From assembly GCA_947627055.1 (NCBI GenBank), contig CANQUS010000004.1, forward strand, positions 1 to 64,000: a DNA stretch of 64,000 bases, read 5' to 3'. A model generated the notes under the pieces. It was not told where the DNA came from and did not search any database. It was given only the letters and a program-made list of their open reading frames with translations. This DNA is from an uncultured Clostridia bacterium. Lineage in GTDB: Bacteria > Bacillota > Clostridia > Oscillospirales > Acutalibacteraceae. The translations under genes were made by a program, and so were the position numbers. Below, in pieces: positions 1 to 9,479 of this stretch (the stretch's first letter is position 1; each line of letters begins with the position of its first letter).

Positions 1-100
1 ATTTTGTGACATAATGAGTACCTCTTTTCTTTTGATTTTTATTATATCTCATTAGCCACTACTGTTACAACTTTATTATAGCACAACATTCTAACAAACA

Positions 101-142
101 AGGGCTTTCAGCGGTTTTAGCCTGCCGAAAGCCCTCTTTTTT
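101..142 (+). terminator. Rho-independent terminator at window start
   Basis: A 9-bp GC-rich stem (101-109 pairs with 127-135) is followed by a run of six T on the plus strand. It probably ends a transcript entering from left of the window. The first 100 bases show no gene I can support. Confidence 0.75.
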
Positions 143-294
143 CGCTCGTTTTATGTTGTCTGCCTGTTTTGCTTTTGAGATTTTGAACCTACCAGAAACC
201 TTAATTTGAACTTCTCAAAGGAAAAATCCAAAAATGTAGGAAAAATTAAAAGTCATTGAGAACACCTCATAAATACCTTATATTGATGTGAAAC

Positions 295-325
295 CGCCAC
301 AAATTCAAATAATGAATTTGTGGCG
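295..325. repeat. Perfect 12-bp hairpin
   Basis: The arms 295-306 and 314-325 are perfect inverted repeats around a 7-base AT loop. There is no strong T tail on either strand, so it may be a weak bidirectional terminator or a protein-binding site. It sits between the plus-strand terminator at 101-142 and the decayed surface-protein tail. Confidence 0.5.
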
Positions 326-451
326 ATTTCGCTTTAAATAACCTTTTACGCCCAAATTAAACTTATCACTGTTACAGTTCCGACATATACTGTTTGTCGG
401 TCAGACCTACAATGATTATTTCAAGGATTTGGTCTTGTAAGAACAGAAAAC

Positions 452-675
452 TCAGTCAGCATAGTGCGTATCGGCAGAGGATGTGATCGTATTCTTAGTA
501 ATCAATTGTCCATCCTTGATTGCAAATACATTCCAGTAATCATCGCCTCCGAGATTTGTCGGAACATTATACTCTGCAATCTAAGCATTACCTTGATGTA
601 CCGTTATTTTTGCTCTGAAAGTCGCTACTGTTCCGCTGTCTAACAAATTGGTGGTGACTTTCGACGTTATATGCT
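452..675 (-). pseudogene. Decayed C-terminal fragment of a surface protein
   Basis: Reading the minus strand, one frame gives a run with the flavour of a secreted Ig-like/beta-sandwich C-terminus (segments such as AEYNVPTNLGG, DDYWNVFAIKDG and TITSSADTHYAD) ending in TGA at 454-452. It is interrupted by an in-frame TAG (GNA-stop-IAEYN) and has no start or upstream body. It lies directly downstream of the stop of the 688-3537 gene but does not continue it. It is probably the tail of another surface protein left by rearrangement. Family not identified; the pseudogene reading is inference from the broken frame. Confidence 0.5.
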
Positions 676-687
676 CCTATAGCCGAT

Positions 688-3537
688 TTACCATGTCTCT
701 AATCCGCTGACATCAGATAAGGAATATTTAGCAAAAGATTCATAAGCGATATAATCTGCAAAATGCTGATTATAAATTGCATCATACTCTTCTTTTGTGA
801 CGTTCATATAGGTGCCATTTTGATAAGCCGTGTATATGTCACCCACAGCATCTATGTATGCAGTGCATTTCAAAGACTGATCTGCCAGTAAAAAACTACC
901 CCATTCATACTCGCCGGAACCCCCGGCACCATGCCAATGGCCATGGACAATCAGTTCATGAGTAGTTGCTTGGATTCCGGCAAAAACATCTTCACCACAC
1001 CAAACCAAACCGTCAGAATAAGTAAATACTTCTGTCAATCCCATTGTAGAAGAATACAAAAACAGTTCTGGTATCGAATCTTCATTTAAGTCATATAGGA
1101 AGTACTTGTCGAATTGATAATCATCCCCAAAATACCGCTGAATATAGCTTGTATCATGGTAATCTTCAATCGTTTTCCAGTCTGTTAGAATCGAGGTATA
1201 CGCACTCTTCCAGCCTTGATTTTCTTCTTCATCTTCAACCATTAAGAAGGTTTCCATATATGTATTTTCCCCTTCTGTAACGGTAGCATAAGAGTGGAAG
1301 TCAATATACCCTTCGGCAGTTATTTCGATATAATACTGTCCTGCGGGTAGATCTATTGAATAATTTCCGGTTGCATCTGCGGTTTGGGTCGTATATAGCG
1401 TATTGTTTTTGAAAACATTGATTGTCGCTCCGGAAATCGCCGTGCTCCGATCAGAGGCTTTGCAGATTTTACCGGATAATATACCATTAGCTGAAACTAA
1501 ATGATAGGATGCGTCTCCTTTATATTTAATCTCTGTACTTGAATTGTATGGGTCTACATCTCCATATTTGGTCTTGGTATTTTTGACACCTTCAGAAACT
1601 GTATTGGCAGATAAAAGCATGCTATTTATTACTGTTTCTTGCAATGATTTGTTGCAATAATCTACAGAAACAACATTAGTAAATCCAACAACAGCTTCAG
1701 CACCCTTATTTAATAGTGAATCTCCTATTGAATCATTATAGAAGCTATAGCAACATCCTAAAAACCAAAAAGAGTCATCTAAAGAGTTATCTGAATAATA
1801 CTTATCAAAAAACCTGCTACCAACTCCAGCTCTATCTGCACCTGTGCCAAAAATACGACCAGCCAGATAATCTGCAGAATAACCTACGTGTGTTGCATAA
1901 TATATGGGATCTAGCAAAAAACGCATCTCATCAAATGACTCGCCTGTAATTATGTATGGTTTTTTATACATATCACTTATTCCACCATGCGAATCAATTA
2001 GAATGATGCCATAATTATTTAAGGATTTCATAGCTGATAATGAAACATTTTCATCATCTATTACAGTAAGAGAACCTTCCAATCCATCCCGCAAATCTTC
2101 ACCTGCATACAAAAAATCATCATATGTAAATTGGGAAGTTCTAAAAGGCCTTAAAACGATGATATTCTTGTTTGATATATCTGGAATATTTACATATCTA
2201 TCTGAAACTATTTGGTTCTCAGCAAAAATGACTTCATCACTAGTATTCTGTTCTGCAAGAGAATCTTTTTCATTTCCCTTTATATTTTCGTTGTCTAAAT
2301 TTTCCCAAACCCCAGAAATTCCATAAATGCTCTTATAAGTGATTATTTTTAATTTATCATCTATGTTATAGTAGCTAATCTCCTCCGACGTAGCCACAAA
2401 TTGTTTTGCTTCGTCAAATGACAAAGAATTGATGTTGTTGAGAAGCTTAGCATATGAAACAAATTCATCTTGAGTCAAATCCCGGTAAAAACAAATATCA
2501 AATATATTGCTTTTCGCTTTTCCGCACATGGCATAATATTCAATATCAGCTATTTCTGGAGAAGATAACTCAACTTGTGCTGAAAAAATATCATCTCCAG
2601 CAATTAAATCCCCATCTGTTCCGTTATCATTCATTACTGCTATAACATTATTGTCATCGACAACATTAACAGCATCTCTGATTTCTGTGTTAGATGTTAC
2701 ATTAACTGTGAATGTCACAGTTTCGGTAGTTCCGATGTAAATATCAAATAGGGAGGCTTTAAAATTACTAAGTTCTACATTGGGTTTATCACTTGAGTTA
2801 TACGACACAAATGCTTTAATGACAACTTCTGTACCATCAACCGTGATTGCCTTATCCACAGCAATGCTGACGGTATCCGTATCGCCTTCAGCCGCAAAGA
2901 CACCAGTAGGCACAATGGTGCATACCATTACTACACACAGAAACAGACTCAAAAACTTCGTAGCCTTTTTCCTAAACTTTATGGTAAGGAATATACCGGC
3001 AGCCGATATCGCCATAAGCGCAACCCACAGCACAATATTAGAACTGTCGCCAGTTTGCGGACTATTTGTATTTCCGTTTCCGTTGTTTCCGGTACTGGGA
3101 TTTTCCGTTGACGGCTTATCAGTAGGTGTATCTGTTTGCTTATCGGTGGGCGTATCTGCCGGTTTGTCTGTAGGTTTATCAGTCGGGGTGTCCGTAGGCG
3201 GTGTTGAAGTCTCTTTTACGGCGATAACCTCTTTTGAATAGGTTTCGCCAGCCGCAATATCAACATCGGAAATAGACAGATCACCGGACTTCAGGGTGAG
3301 ACCTTCCGGCAATTCCACCGTAATGCTGACATCGTTCACATCGTATGTATTGGTGTTTTTGACATTGACGGTCACCTTAATATCCTCGCCGGAGGAATAG
3401 GCGTTCTTGTCTGTCACAAGCGTGGCCTCGATGCCACTTTGGGTGTCTGTTTCTGCGGCACTTGCCACCATTGCCGTAGTCGTCAACATACAGATGGTCA
3501 TGACAAGTGCAAGCAGTACGCTTAGCGTTTTCTTCAT
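688..3537 (-). CDS. Large surface protein with caspase-like His/Cys pair and internal sorting-signal junction
   Basis: About 949 residues. ATG at 3537 is preferred over the upstream TTG because AAAGGAG sits correctly before it. Seen in order: a signal peptide (1-~28, ending ASAAE), a DUF11-like beta domain, a TPTDKP-type Thr/Pro/Lys stalk (~110-150), SPQTGD plus a hydrophobic segment and KFRKK (an LPXTG-like sorting signal, here internal), then at once a second leader-like helix ending GVFAAEG. The large downstream region contains DSHGG (His517) and GCCYS (Cys595/596), the His...Cys layout of clan CD/caspase-fold peptidases (C25, CHAT). A carboxypeptidase-regulatory-like beta sandwich (~715-785) follows, then a C-terminal domain with FLYDLNEDSIPELF. 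Peptidase activity and the cleavage or anchoring order are inferred. It could be two ancestral genes fused at the internal sorting signal. Confidence 0.75.
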   Translation of the reverse strand: MKKTLSVLLALVMTICMLTTTAMVASAAETDTQSGIEATLVTDKNAYSSGEDIKVTVNVKNTNTYDVNDVSITVELPEGLTLKSGDLSISDVDIAAGETYSKEVIAVKETSTPPTDTPTDKPTDKPADTPTDKQTDTPTDKPSTENPSTGNNGNGNTNSPQTGDSSNIVLWVALMAISAAGIFLTIKFRKKATKFLSLFLCVVMVCTIVPTGVFAAEGDTDTVSIAVDKAITVDGTEVVIKAFVSYNSSDKPNVELSNFKASLFDIYIGTTETVTFTVNVTSNTEIRDAVNVVDDNNVIAVMNDNGTDGDLIAGDDIFSAQVELSSPEIADIEYYAMCGKAKSNIFDICFYRDLTQDEFVSYAKLLNNINSLSFDEAKQFVATSEEISYYNIDDKLKIITYKSIYGISGVWENLDNENIKGNEKDSLAEQNTSDEVIFAENQIVSDRYVNIPDISNKNIIVLRPFRTSQFTYDDFLYAGEDLRDGLEGSLTVIDDENVSLSAMKSLNNYGIILIDSHGGISDMYKKPYIITGESFDEMRFLLDPIYYATHVGYSADYLAGRIFGTGADRAGVGSRFFDKYYSDNSLDDSFWFLGCCYSFYNDSIGDSLLNKGAEAVVGFTNVVSVDYCNKSLQETVINSMLLSANTVSEGVKNTKTKYGDVDPYNSSTEIKYKGDASYHLVSANGILSGKICKASDRSTAISGATINVFKNNTLYTTQTADATGNYSIDLPAGQYYIEITAEGYIDFHSYATVTEGENTYMETFLMVEDEEENQGWKSAYTSILTDWKTIEDYHDTSYIQRYFGDDYQFDKYFLYDLNEDSIPELFLYSSTMGLTEVFTYSDGLVWCGEDVFAGIQATTHELIVHGHWHGAGGSGEYEWGSFLLADQSLKCTAYIDAVGDIYTAYQNGTYMNVTKEEYDAIYNQHFADYIAYESFAKYSLSDVSGLETW

Positions 3538-3724
3538 GGTCAACTCTCCTTTAATTTTATTTGGCAGTCATTTGCTCAAGTATAGTAGCAACAAAATTTT
3601 CATTTCGTTCTATACAAAGAGGCGCAGAGTTGATGCGAATCATATAAAGCCAGTTGAAGCCTTGCAGAATCTCGTTAAAATGGCACGACAAAGTAGGCCG
3701 TATTGAAAAAGATACAGTACGGTC

Positions 3725-3738
3725 TTGATTTGTCATGC
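3725..3738. repeat. Left copy of 14-bp target duplication of the IS30 element
   Basis: TTGATTTGTCATGC directly abuts the left terminal inverted repeat and recurs at 5222-5235 beyond the right end. Confidence 0.75.
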
Positions 3739-5221
3739 GTAAATTCTCAAAGTAAATTCCACAGTAGGAAGACAGTGGAAATTACCTTGAGAAATGATAG
3801 AATTTAGTCTGAGAAGGTGAACCATTCACCGCAAAACAACATTGTTTATGTGGCAAAAAAATAAAATAAGCGCACTTATCTAAGCCTGAGAGTATAATTT
3901 CTCAGACTAAATTCCATCAATAGTAGAATTTACTATGATAAGTATTTATTTGATAAGTGATGGAGATTGACACACTTTTTCTGGGGGAATATAGGAAATA
4001 CCGAATAATGAAGCAAGCTTTTCGGAATAAGAAAAAGTGAAAAGATCATAAGAGCTTTTGCCGTTGAATTGCTTTCTTTTTACAGCGTTTACATGGGAGA
4101 AGATAAGATCAACTGTTTCCTGAGTAAAATCATCAAACGAGTGACCTTTAGGGACAATATCCCTGAAAAGAGTATGGTTCTTTTCGACATGTGGCTTTTG
4201 ATATGAAGCGTTAGGATCACAGAAAAACAAGTGGGTTTCCAGATTGCCGTCAGAGTCATTTTCAAAAGCAAAGACGTTGCTGAATTCTCCTCCATGGTCC
4301 GTTAATATTACCGGAAAAATATCTCCAAATGAAAAGCCTGCTGTTTTCATTTTTTCTTTCAAAGCAATAATCTTTGAGCTTGCCTCAACAGCAGTTTTGT
4401 TTTCCAATAGTATACCAAACATGAAATCCGCATTAACAAAATGGATTGTCATAATGGTTTTTCCGCCGGGATCGCCTATTACCGTGTCCATTTCAACAAG
4501 CGGTAATTCAGGAGAAAGTTCCGAATAATTAAGAAAATCTTCAAAAGAACGTCCCTTTTTGACCCCTTGCGGAACATATTCCGGATGCTTCTGTTTCCTC
4601 GGTTTGAATTTCACAGCACGAGGAAGATCGATCGGACTGATCGTATAGTATCCTCTTTTGATATACCTGTAAACACTTGCGACAGAAACAGAAAGGTTAT
4701 TTGACTTGATAGCGTGGAATACGTGTTGCCCGTTTATGACCGCTGCTGAAACTATACGCTCCGCCTGATAAAATTCTTCTTTGTTCAGCGGTGTACCGGT
4801 TCTGGCATCCACAAGCAATTCGGCATATTCTGCTTGTGCTGTTTTGGCAATATAAAGTCTGCGTAGGAACTTGCAGCCAGCGTTGCCTTTCAAAGGACAT
4901 CCGTTACACACATAAGGCGCTTTTAATAGTTTAGGACATGTTTGATCTGTTTTAACAAATCCATTCCTATGCTCTTGTGCATGCAGCTTTACTTCTTTCG
5001 ATACAGTAGTCTGGTCTTTTCCGATTCGTTGCCCTATGGCTTTGAAGGTCATGCCCTTGCTTAGACATTCTTGTATTTCGATTCTGTCTTGCAAGGTCAT
5101 ATGTTTGTTTTTACTGCTCATAGTCTGAGTCTCCTTTCTCAGACTTAATTCTACCACTTTTTTCTTATCAGATTAAATTCCACCGCAAATTCCACTGTGG
5201 AATTTACTTTGAGAATTTACT
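3739..5221 (-). mobile_element. Complete IS30-family insertion sequence
   Basis: The ends carry a perfect 27-bp inverted repeat: 3739-3765 and 5194-5220. A 14-bp direct repeat flanks it (3725-3738, 5222-5235). Internal to the tips are more nested inverted copies of the same motif, so each tip can fold on itself. One long transposase gene lies inside, read on the minus strand. Everything needed for an active copy appears present. The duplication is longer than the few base pairs usually given for IS30 elements. Confidence 0.88.
3946..5121 (-). CDS. IS30-family transposase
   Basis: 391 residues from the ATG at 5121, which follows AAAGGAG; an upstream start would add 12 residues without a ribosome site. 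The N-terminus is the IS30 helix-turn-helix (MTLQDRIEIQECLSKG, then RIGKDQTTVSKEV) followed by a Cys cluster (CPKL, CNGCPLKGNAGC). The DDE catalytic core is visible: VEMDTVIG, then LTDHGGEF, then HVEKNH. The frame is intact and full length. It catalyses cut/copy insertion of its own element by binding the terminal repeats; related tip sequences elsewhere in the window could be substrates in trans (inference). Confidence 0.93.
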   Translation of the reverse strand: MSSKNKHMTLQDRIEIQECLSKGMTFKAIGQRIGKDQTTVSKEVKLHAQEHRNGFVKTDQTCPKLLKAPYVCNGCPLKGNAGCKFLRRLYIAKTAQAEYAELLVDARTGTPLNKEEFYQAERIVSAAVINGQHVFHAIKSNNLSVSVASVYRYIKRGYYTISPIDLPRAVKFKPRKQKHPEYVPQGVKKGRSFEDFLNYSELSPELPLVEMDTVIGDPGGKTIMTIHFVNADFMFGILLENKTAVEASSKIIALKEKMKTAGFSFGDIFPVILTDHGGEFSNVFAFENDSDGNLETHLFFCDPNASYQKPHVEKNHTLFRDIVPKGHSFDDFTQETVDLIFSHVNAVKRKQFNGKSSYDLFTFSYSEKLASLFGISYIPPEKVCQSPSLIK

Positions 5222-5235
5222 TTGATTTGTCATGC
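5222..5235. repeat. Right copy of 14-bp target duplication
   Basis: Same 14 bases as 3725-3738, one base beyond the right inverted repeat. Confidence 0.75.
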
Positions 5236-5358
5236 CTATGTAAAAGCGAAATTTTCGTGAAAGGGCTTGTATTTTGCCGAAAAGTGTGCTATCATTTATT
5301 GTGTCAAGTTGTATGGTGCGTTATTTGCGAAAAACGATAGACGAAATGAAAATTTTGT

Positions 5359-6207
5359 CTATCGCACAAGTCCCAGCCTTTCAAGCTGTCTTGCGTGTTC
5401 CTCTCCTGTGGAGAGCAGATAGATCCGCGTGGTTTCGATGGAACTATGGCCGAGCAGATCGGCAAGCTTGGCGATATCTCGTGTAGCCTTATAATAAATC
5501 CGAGCAAACAGATGGCGAAGATTGTGCGGAAACACCTTGGATGCTTCTACTCCCGCTTTTTTGCAGATTGCTTTCATCTCCGCCCATATCTGTTTTCTGG
5601 ACATTCCGTTACCGCTTTTGGTGATGAAGATCTCACCGGAAGCGATTTTTTGTTTCCTGGCATATTTCAGTAGCTTGCGGCACAGCTTTCCCGGCAAAAG
5701 GATCGTGCGTATCTTGCCCTTGAGGGAAATTTCCGCTTTCCCATCGCGCAACGCCTCCACGGTGATGTATTTCACTTCCGATACGCGGATACCCGTTGCG
5801 CCGATGGTTTCAAGGAGTAATGAGAGCCGTTCCTTTCCGGCGCCTTTGGCGGCGACGACCAGCCGCTCGTATTCCTCTTTTTTCAAGTTTCGGCTTTCCT
5901 CCTGAAAGAGCTTTTTCTGGATACGCAGGAATTTTACCTTGATGCAAAGCCCTGCGAAGCGGCAGTAGGTGTTGACCGCCGCCAGCATGGAGTTGACCGT
6001 CACGGGTTTGTAGCCGTTTTCCAACAAATGCTCTTTCCAGCCGGCGACGGTTTCCTTCTCGATGCCTCTGCCGCCGAGCCATGCGGAGAAGCCCGCAAGG
6101 TCGCGCAGATACTTCTGGATCGTTCCTGCTTCCCGTTCCTCGCTGACAAGCCATGCTTGAAATTGATTAAGATTTTCCGCTGTTATTTTGTGTGTCGTGT
6201 TTTCCAT
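5359..6207 (-). CDS. Tyrosine recombinase / site-specific integrase
   Basis: 282 residues; ATG preceded by AGGAGGAATTCATT. It has an N-terminal SAM-like core-binding domain (about 1-105), then the catalytic domain with the expected residues: Arg in TGIRVSE, His-x-x-Arg in HNLRH, His in LGHSS and Tyr in RIYLL. The length is normal for stand-alone recombinases of the XerC/D-like type. The gene is visibly richer in G+C than its neighbours, which suggests acquisition. It lies between the IS30 element and the broken lipoprotein gene and near surface-protein genes. It could invert or excise local DNA, but I found no convincing recombination-site pair. Function as a recombinase is well supported; its target is unknown. 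Confidence 0.88.
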   Translation of the reverse strand: MENTTHKITAENLNQFQAWLVSEEREAGTIQKYLRDLAGFSAWLGGRGIEKETVAGWKEHLLENGYKPVTVNSMLAAVNTYCRFAGLCIKVKFLRIQKKLFQEESRNLKKEEYERLVVAAKGAGKERLSLLLETIGATGIRVSEVKYITVEALRDGKAEISLKGKIRTILLPGKLCRKLLKYARKQKIASGEIFITKSGNGMSRKQIWAEMKAICKKAGVEASKVFPHNLRHLFARIYYKATRDIAKLADLLGHSSIETTRIYLLSTGEEHARQLERLGLVR

Positions 6208-6332
6208 AATGAATTCCTCCTGTAATGTATATTGTAATCCATAATTTTTTCATCATTCGGAACACACGACAACTTGAAAAGATCATAGGTTCGCAAAAAA
6301 CGCTCTTTAACATCATTCAAACAATAAAAATC

Positions 6333-6376
6333 GCCTGCCTTTAGCATATGGTCAACACCATATATTAAAGGCAGGC
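6333..6376 (-). terminator. Strong hairpin terminator
   Basis: A long stem built from GCCTGCCTTTA and its complement, continued by ATATGGT/ACCATAT around a CAAC loop. On the minus strand it is followed by ATTTTTATTG, so it ends transcription of the 6578-7462 gene before the recombinase. Confidence 0.75.
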
Positions 6377-6577
6377 TCTTAAATTATCAAGCTATATTTT
6401 AAAAAGCATCAATAAGTTTTCAAATGTGTAAGCACCGTTGCACTGAATTCTTCTATCTTATTTTCTTATTATTTCCCGCTTGAAGATGGTCGGCTTAAAT
6501 TTGCTTGTTTCTGCAAATCCCTAAGTTCAACCCTCATAACTGTGAGGGCTTTACTTTAAAAGCATATGTTTCAAGGT

Positions 6578-7462
6578 TTAATTGCTGTTATTGGCTGCAA
6601 GTGATTGTTGTGTATAATCAGACGGAATATCAAACAAGTCGCTCGGAATAGTTGATTTTAACTCATCAATAACAATCGTTTGACTTGTTGAACCCGCATC
6701 TACCTTGATACCTACAAGTGCTTCAGTTTCTTTATCAAAATAATATGTCTGCTCAGTATCAAATCCGCTCGTGCTTGCGCTTAAATCCGATGTGGCATTT
6801 ATATTGGAAGGAACATTATATACGACAGCAATTGAGGGTTTGCCGTTAAATTCCTTCTCATCGGCACTCAGATATTTCAAGTTGTCAGTTTCAAACGCGC
6901 TTCCGGTGATACTTTCAAGCTGGCTGTCAACAGCTGTCGTAGTCGTCATATAATACGCGATCTTATTTTCATCAGAAATCATCCATTGCTTGCCATTAGC
7001 AATAATAATCTTATTAAAGCCGCCCAATGAATAACCAAAATCCATGTAAATCCTTTGATTTTTTGCATCCATAGCAGTAGTCATTGTAATCGACTCGGGA
7101 ATATCCTCATCTGTATCTGTGGAGTTCACGCCAAGTGAGGATAAATCCACAGTCATCTTGAGATAATATGTACCATCCTTCACCATGTTAATAAAGCTCT
7201 TCTCTGTAAGCTTCTTCGCATCTGTATCTGAGATAACTGAATCTTCAGAGATTTCGCTGCTTTCATCCTTGCCGCTCTCAGTTTTGCTCTCACCTGTACT
7301 CTTTTCAGACGAATTGTCCTCTAAAACAGTTGATGATGCGCGGCTAACAGGGCTGTTTTCCGACACTGTAGATGAAACGTTAGAAATTTAACCGTTAGTA
7401 CACGCAGTTACAGAAAGAGCAAGGAGCGCTGTAAAAAGCAAAGCTGTAATTCTTTTTTTCAT
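6578..7462 (-). pseudogene. Lipoprotein gene interrupted by an in-frame TAA
   Basis: Starting from ATG 7462 (after AAGGAG) the frame encodes a lipoprotein signal peptide, KKR then a hydrophobic core ending in the lipobox LSVTAC, then TNG and a TAA at 7390-7388. The same frame continues without another stop for 262+ codons: a Ser/Glu-rich linker, then a domain containing GTYYLKMTVDL, an outer-membrane-carrier-like or LppX-like beta fold by feel, ending near LFDIPSDYTQQS. So the signal and the body are separated by one stop codon. The downstream part has no good start of its own. It is probably a recent nonsense mutation, or a base-call error. The ligand is unknown. Confidence 0.75.
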
Positions 7463-7634
7463 TTTCTGATTTTCTCCTTATTTATAAGTGTTCGAGTTCG
7501 TTTATGATATTCTACAATATGTGAAGATCTGTTGTCAATAGTTAATGTCGACATTTTTTCTTAATATATAATGTTTTTCAAAGCGCTACAAAAGACAGCA
7601 TCGCCTGTTCAATACTGCCTTCTGTAATGAAATA

Positions 7635-8444
7635 TTATCCCTGCTGCTCCCGCTGCGCCTGCAATGCCTCCGCAAACATACCCGATCTCTTTTTCTTTGG
7701 CTTTTCGGGCTTTATCCTCTTTCCTCTCAGAGAATAAGAGGCAGTAATGATTCTTTTATTTGAATCACTAAAATTAACCAATAGCTGTTCTCTTTTTACG
7801 GTATCCTCGACCGAATTAAGTAAAACAAACGAGATTATCCCCTTAACATCAAGATCTCCCATATCGTAAATATCATTAAGTGACTGTGAAAGCTTACCAA
7901 TAGTATTTCCGCCCTCATTATTAACAAACTCGGTAAACAGCGGAAGTATCTTTTCCTTAGCAAATGTCACGCCTCTAAACGGCACATAATGAAGCTTCTC
8001 GTATGCAATATCATCCTTGAGCGACGGAAAGAAATTCACCATTCTGTTTGCAAAGAATAATGAATCCACATTGCCGTTGTTGTCCTTTTTCTTTTTCTTT
8101 TGTGATTGAATTATAGCTTGCTGCTTCGGTCCCTGAATCGTTTCGATAAAATCCTGCGCTATGCTGTCGGCTTCTCTTTCTGTATCGACCTCAGAATCAA
8201 AAAGCCATGTCGCTACCGACTTCCACTTGTTATCAGGCTCACCGCCGTCCATAGCACAGTGACGGAGCACCATACGCATTTTTTCCTTATAATATATAAT
8301 ATTATAAGCGGCGTCCTCATTTGTAAAGAGAGCCGTCAGCTCCTTATCGTTTTGAGAATCAACACTCTGCCGCGTATATCCATCGCTTACAAGTGCCTTT
8401 TCTACCTTTCCCGTTACATACTCAAAGGCCTTTTCTGTTTCCAT
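7635..8444 (-). CDS. Uncharacterised Lys-rich cytoplasmic protein
   Basis: 269 residues from the ATG at 8444, chosen because GGGAG stands 8 bases before it; a GTG three codons upstream is less likely. No signal peptide or membrane helix. The N-terminal part (TEKAFEYVTGKVEKAL) is alpha/beta-like; a run of lysines (QKKKKKD) splits it from a second helical half, and the tail is basic (KPEKPKKKRSG). I do not recognise a family with confidence. It sits downstream of galU but is separated from it by a terminator, so it likely has its own promoter. Confidence 0.75.
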   Translation of the reverse strand: METEKAFEYVTGKVEKALVSDGYTRQSVDSQNDKELTALFTNEDAAYNIIYYKEKMRMVLRHCAMDGGEPDNKWKSVATWLFDSEVDTEREADSIAQDFIETIQGPKQQAIIQSQKKKKKDNNGNVDSLFFANRMVNFFPSLKDDIAYEKLHYVPFRGVTFAKEKILPLFTEFVNNEGGNTIGKLSQSLNDIYDMGDLDVKGIISFVLLNSVEDTVKREQLLVNFSDSNKRIITASYSLRGKRIKPEKPKKKRSGMFAEALQAQREQQG

Positions 8445-8470
8445 AAAATCCACTCCCGATTGTAATTAAA

Positions 8471-8522
8471 TAAAAAATCACCGAGACATTCCCGACACTT
8501 GTTCAGGGAACTATCGGTGACT
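8471..8522 (-). terminator. Terminator after galU
   Basis: TCACCGA (8478-8484) pairs with TCGGTGA (8514-8520), with a second inner stem of TTCCC/GGGAA. On the minus strand a T-rich stretch follows. It separates galU from the 8444 gene. Confidence 0.75.
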
Positions 8523-8563
8523 TAAATTATAATATATTTTATCCGTATTGTCACTACTATGGT

Positions 8564-9436
8564 TTAAAGCTCGACAGAAAGTTTTTTCAGATATTCTCTG
8601 AAATCATCCTTGAGCTCAGGATGATTAAGCGCTATCTCAACCGACGCCTCTAAGATACCTAGCTTATTGCCAATATCATACCTCTTGCCGGTGAAATCAA
8701 CGCCTATCATACCGACTGTCTGTGCGAGAATCCTCATAGCGTCGGTGAGCTGAATCTCTCCACCGGTGCCAGGTTTGGTCTTATCGAGCAAATCAAAAAT
8801 ATCAGGTGTAAGTACACATCTTCCGAGGATGGAATAATATGACAGAACCTCCTGCTCGGTTTTGGGCTTTTCAACCATATCCGTACAGCTGTAATACGTT
8901 CCATCGAGAAGCTCAACCTTAAGCGAGCTATATTTTGATATGCTTTCCTTGGGGACTTCTTTAATTCCCACAACCGCCTTACCATATTTTTCGTAAGCTC
9001 TTATAAGCTGACCGCAGGCAGGATCCTTACCGATGATAACATCGTCACCGTATAAAACGGCAAACGGTTCACCGGAGATAAATGAACGAGCACAGCTTAC
9101 AGCATGTCCCAACCCCTTAGTTTCCTTCTGTCTGAGAAAGAAAATATTGGCAAGCTTTGACACACCAACTATCTGATCATAGAACTCTTGCTTGCCATCT
9201 GCAAGCAGGCGTTCCTCAAGCTCCGGGGAACGGTCAAAATAATCCTCTATTATATTCTTACCTCTGTTTGTAATGATAAGTATATCGGTTATTCCCGAAG
9301 CGACCGCTTCCTCAACAATATATTGAATGGCAGGCTTATCAACAATAGGGTACATTTCCTTGGGCATACTCTTTGTCGCGGGCAAAACTCTCGTTCCTAA
9401 TCCTGCGGCGGGTATAACAGCCTTTGTGATTTTCAA
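8564..9436 (-). CDS. galU: UTP-glucose-1-phosphate uridylyltransferase
   Basis: 290 residues, starting at TTG after AAGGAAG. The N-terminal nucleotide-binding motif AAGLGTRVLPATKSMPKEM is the GalU/GtaB signature, and the substrate loops (VDKPAIQYIVEEA, AVLYGDDV, EKPKTEQEV, GTGGEIQLTDA) follow in order. The length is normal. It makes UDP-glucose from UTP and glucose-1-phosphate, feeding surface glycans and lipid anchors; this would supply the glycan locus at 32-41 kb (inference). The upstream gap to the DUF2628 gene is only 43 bp, so the two may be co-transcribed. Confidence 0.96.
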   Translation of the reverse strand: MKITKAVIPAAGLGTRVLPATKSMPKEMYPIVDKPAIQYIVEEAVASGITDILIITNRGKNIIEDYFDRSPELEERLLADGKQEFYDQIVGVSKLANIFFLRQKETKGLGHAVSCARSFISGEPFAVLYGDDVIIGKDPACGQLIRAYEKYGKAVVGIKEVPKESISKYSSLKVELLDGTYYSCTDMVEKPKTEQEVLSYYSILGRCVLTPDIFDLLDKTKPGTGGEIQLTDAMRILAQTVGMIGVDFTGKRYDIGNKLGILEASVEIALNHPELKDDFREYLKKLSVEL

Positions 9437-9479
9437 TTCGACACTTCCTTAAACTTTTTATAATATTTTAACGTGTACT

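Noticed and set aside
2780-3241. Plus-strand 153-residue ORF with VGVS repeats
   Set aside because: Antisense of the TPTDKP stalk of the surface protein.
6578-7462. Alternative genetic code reading TAA as sense
   Set aside because: Most genes in the window end cleanly with TAA, including ones with a terminator just after.
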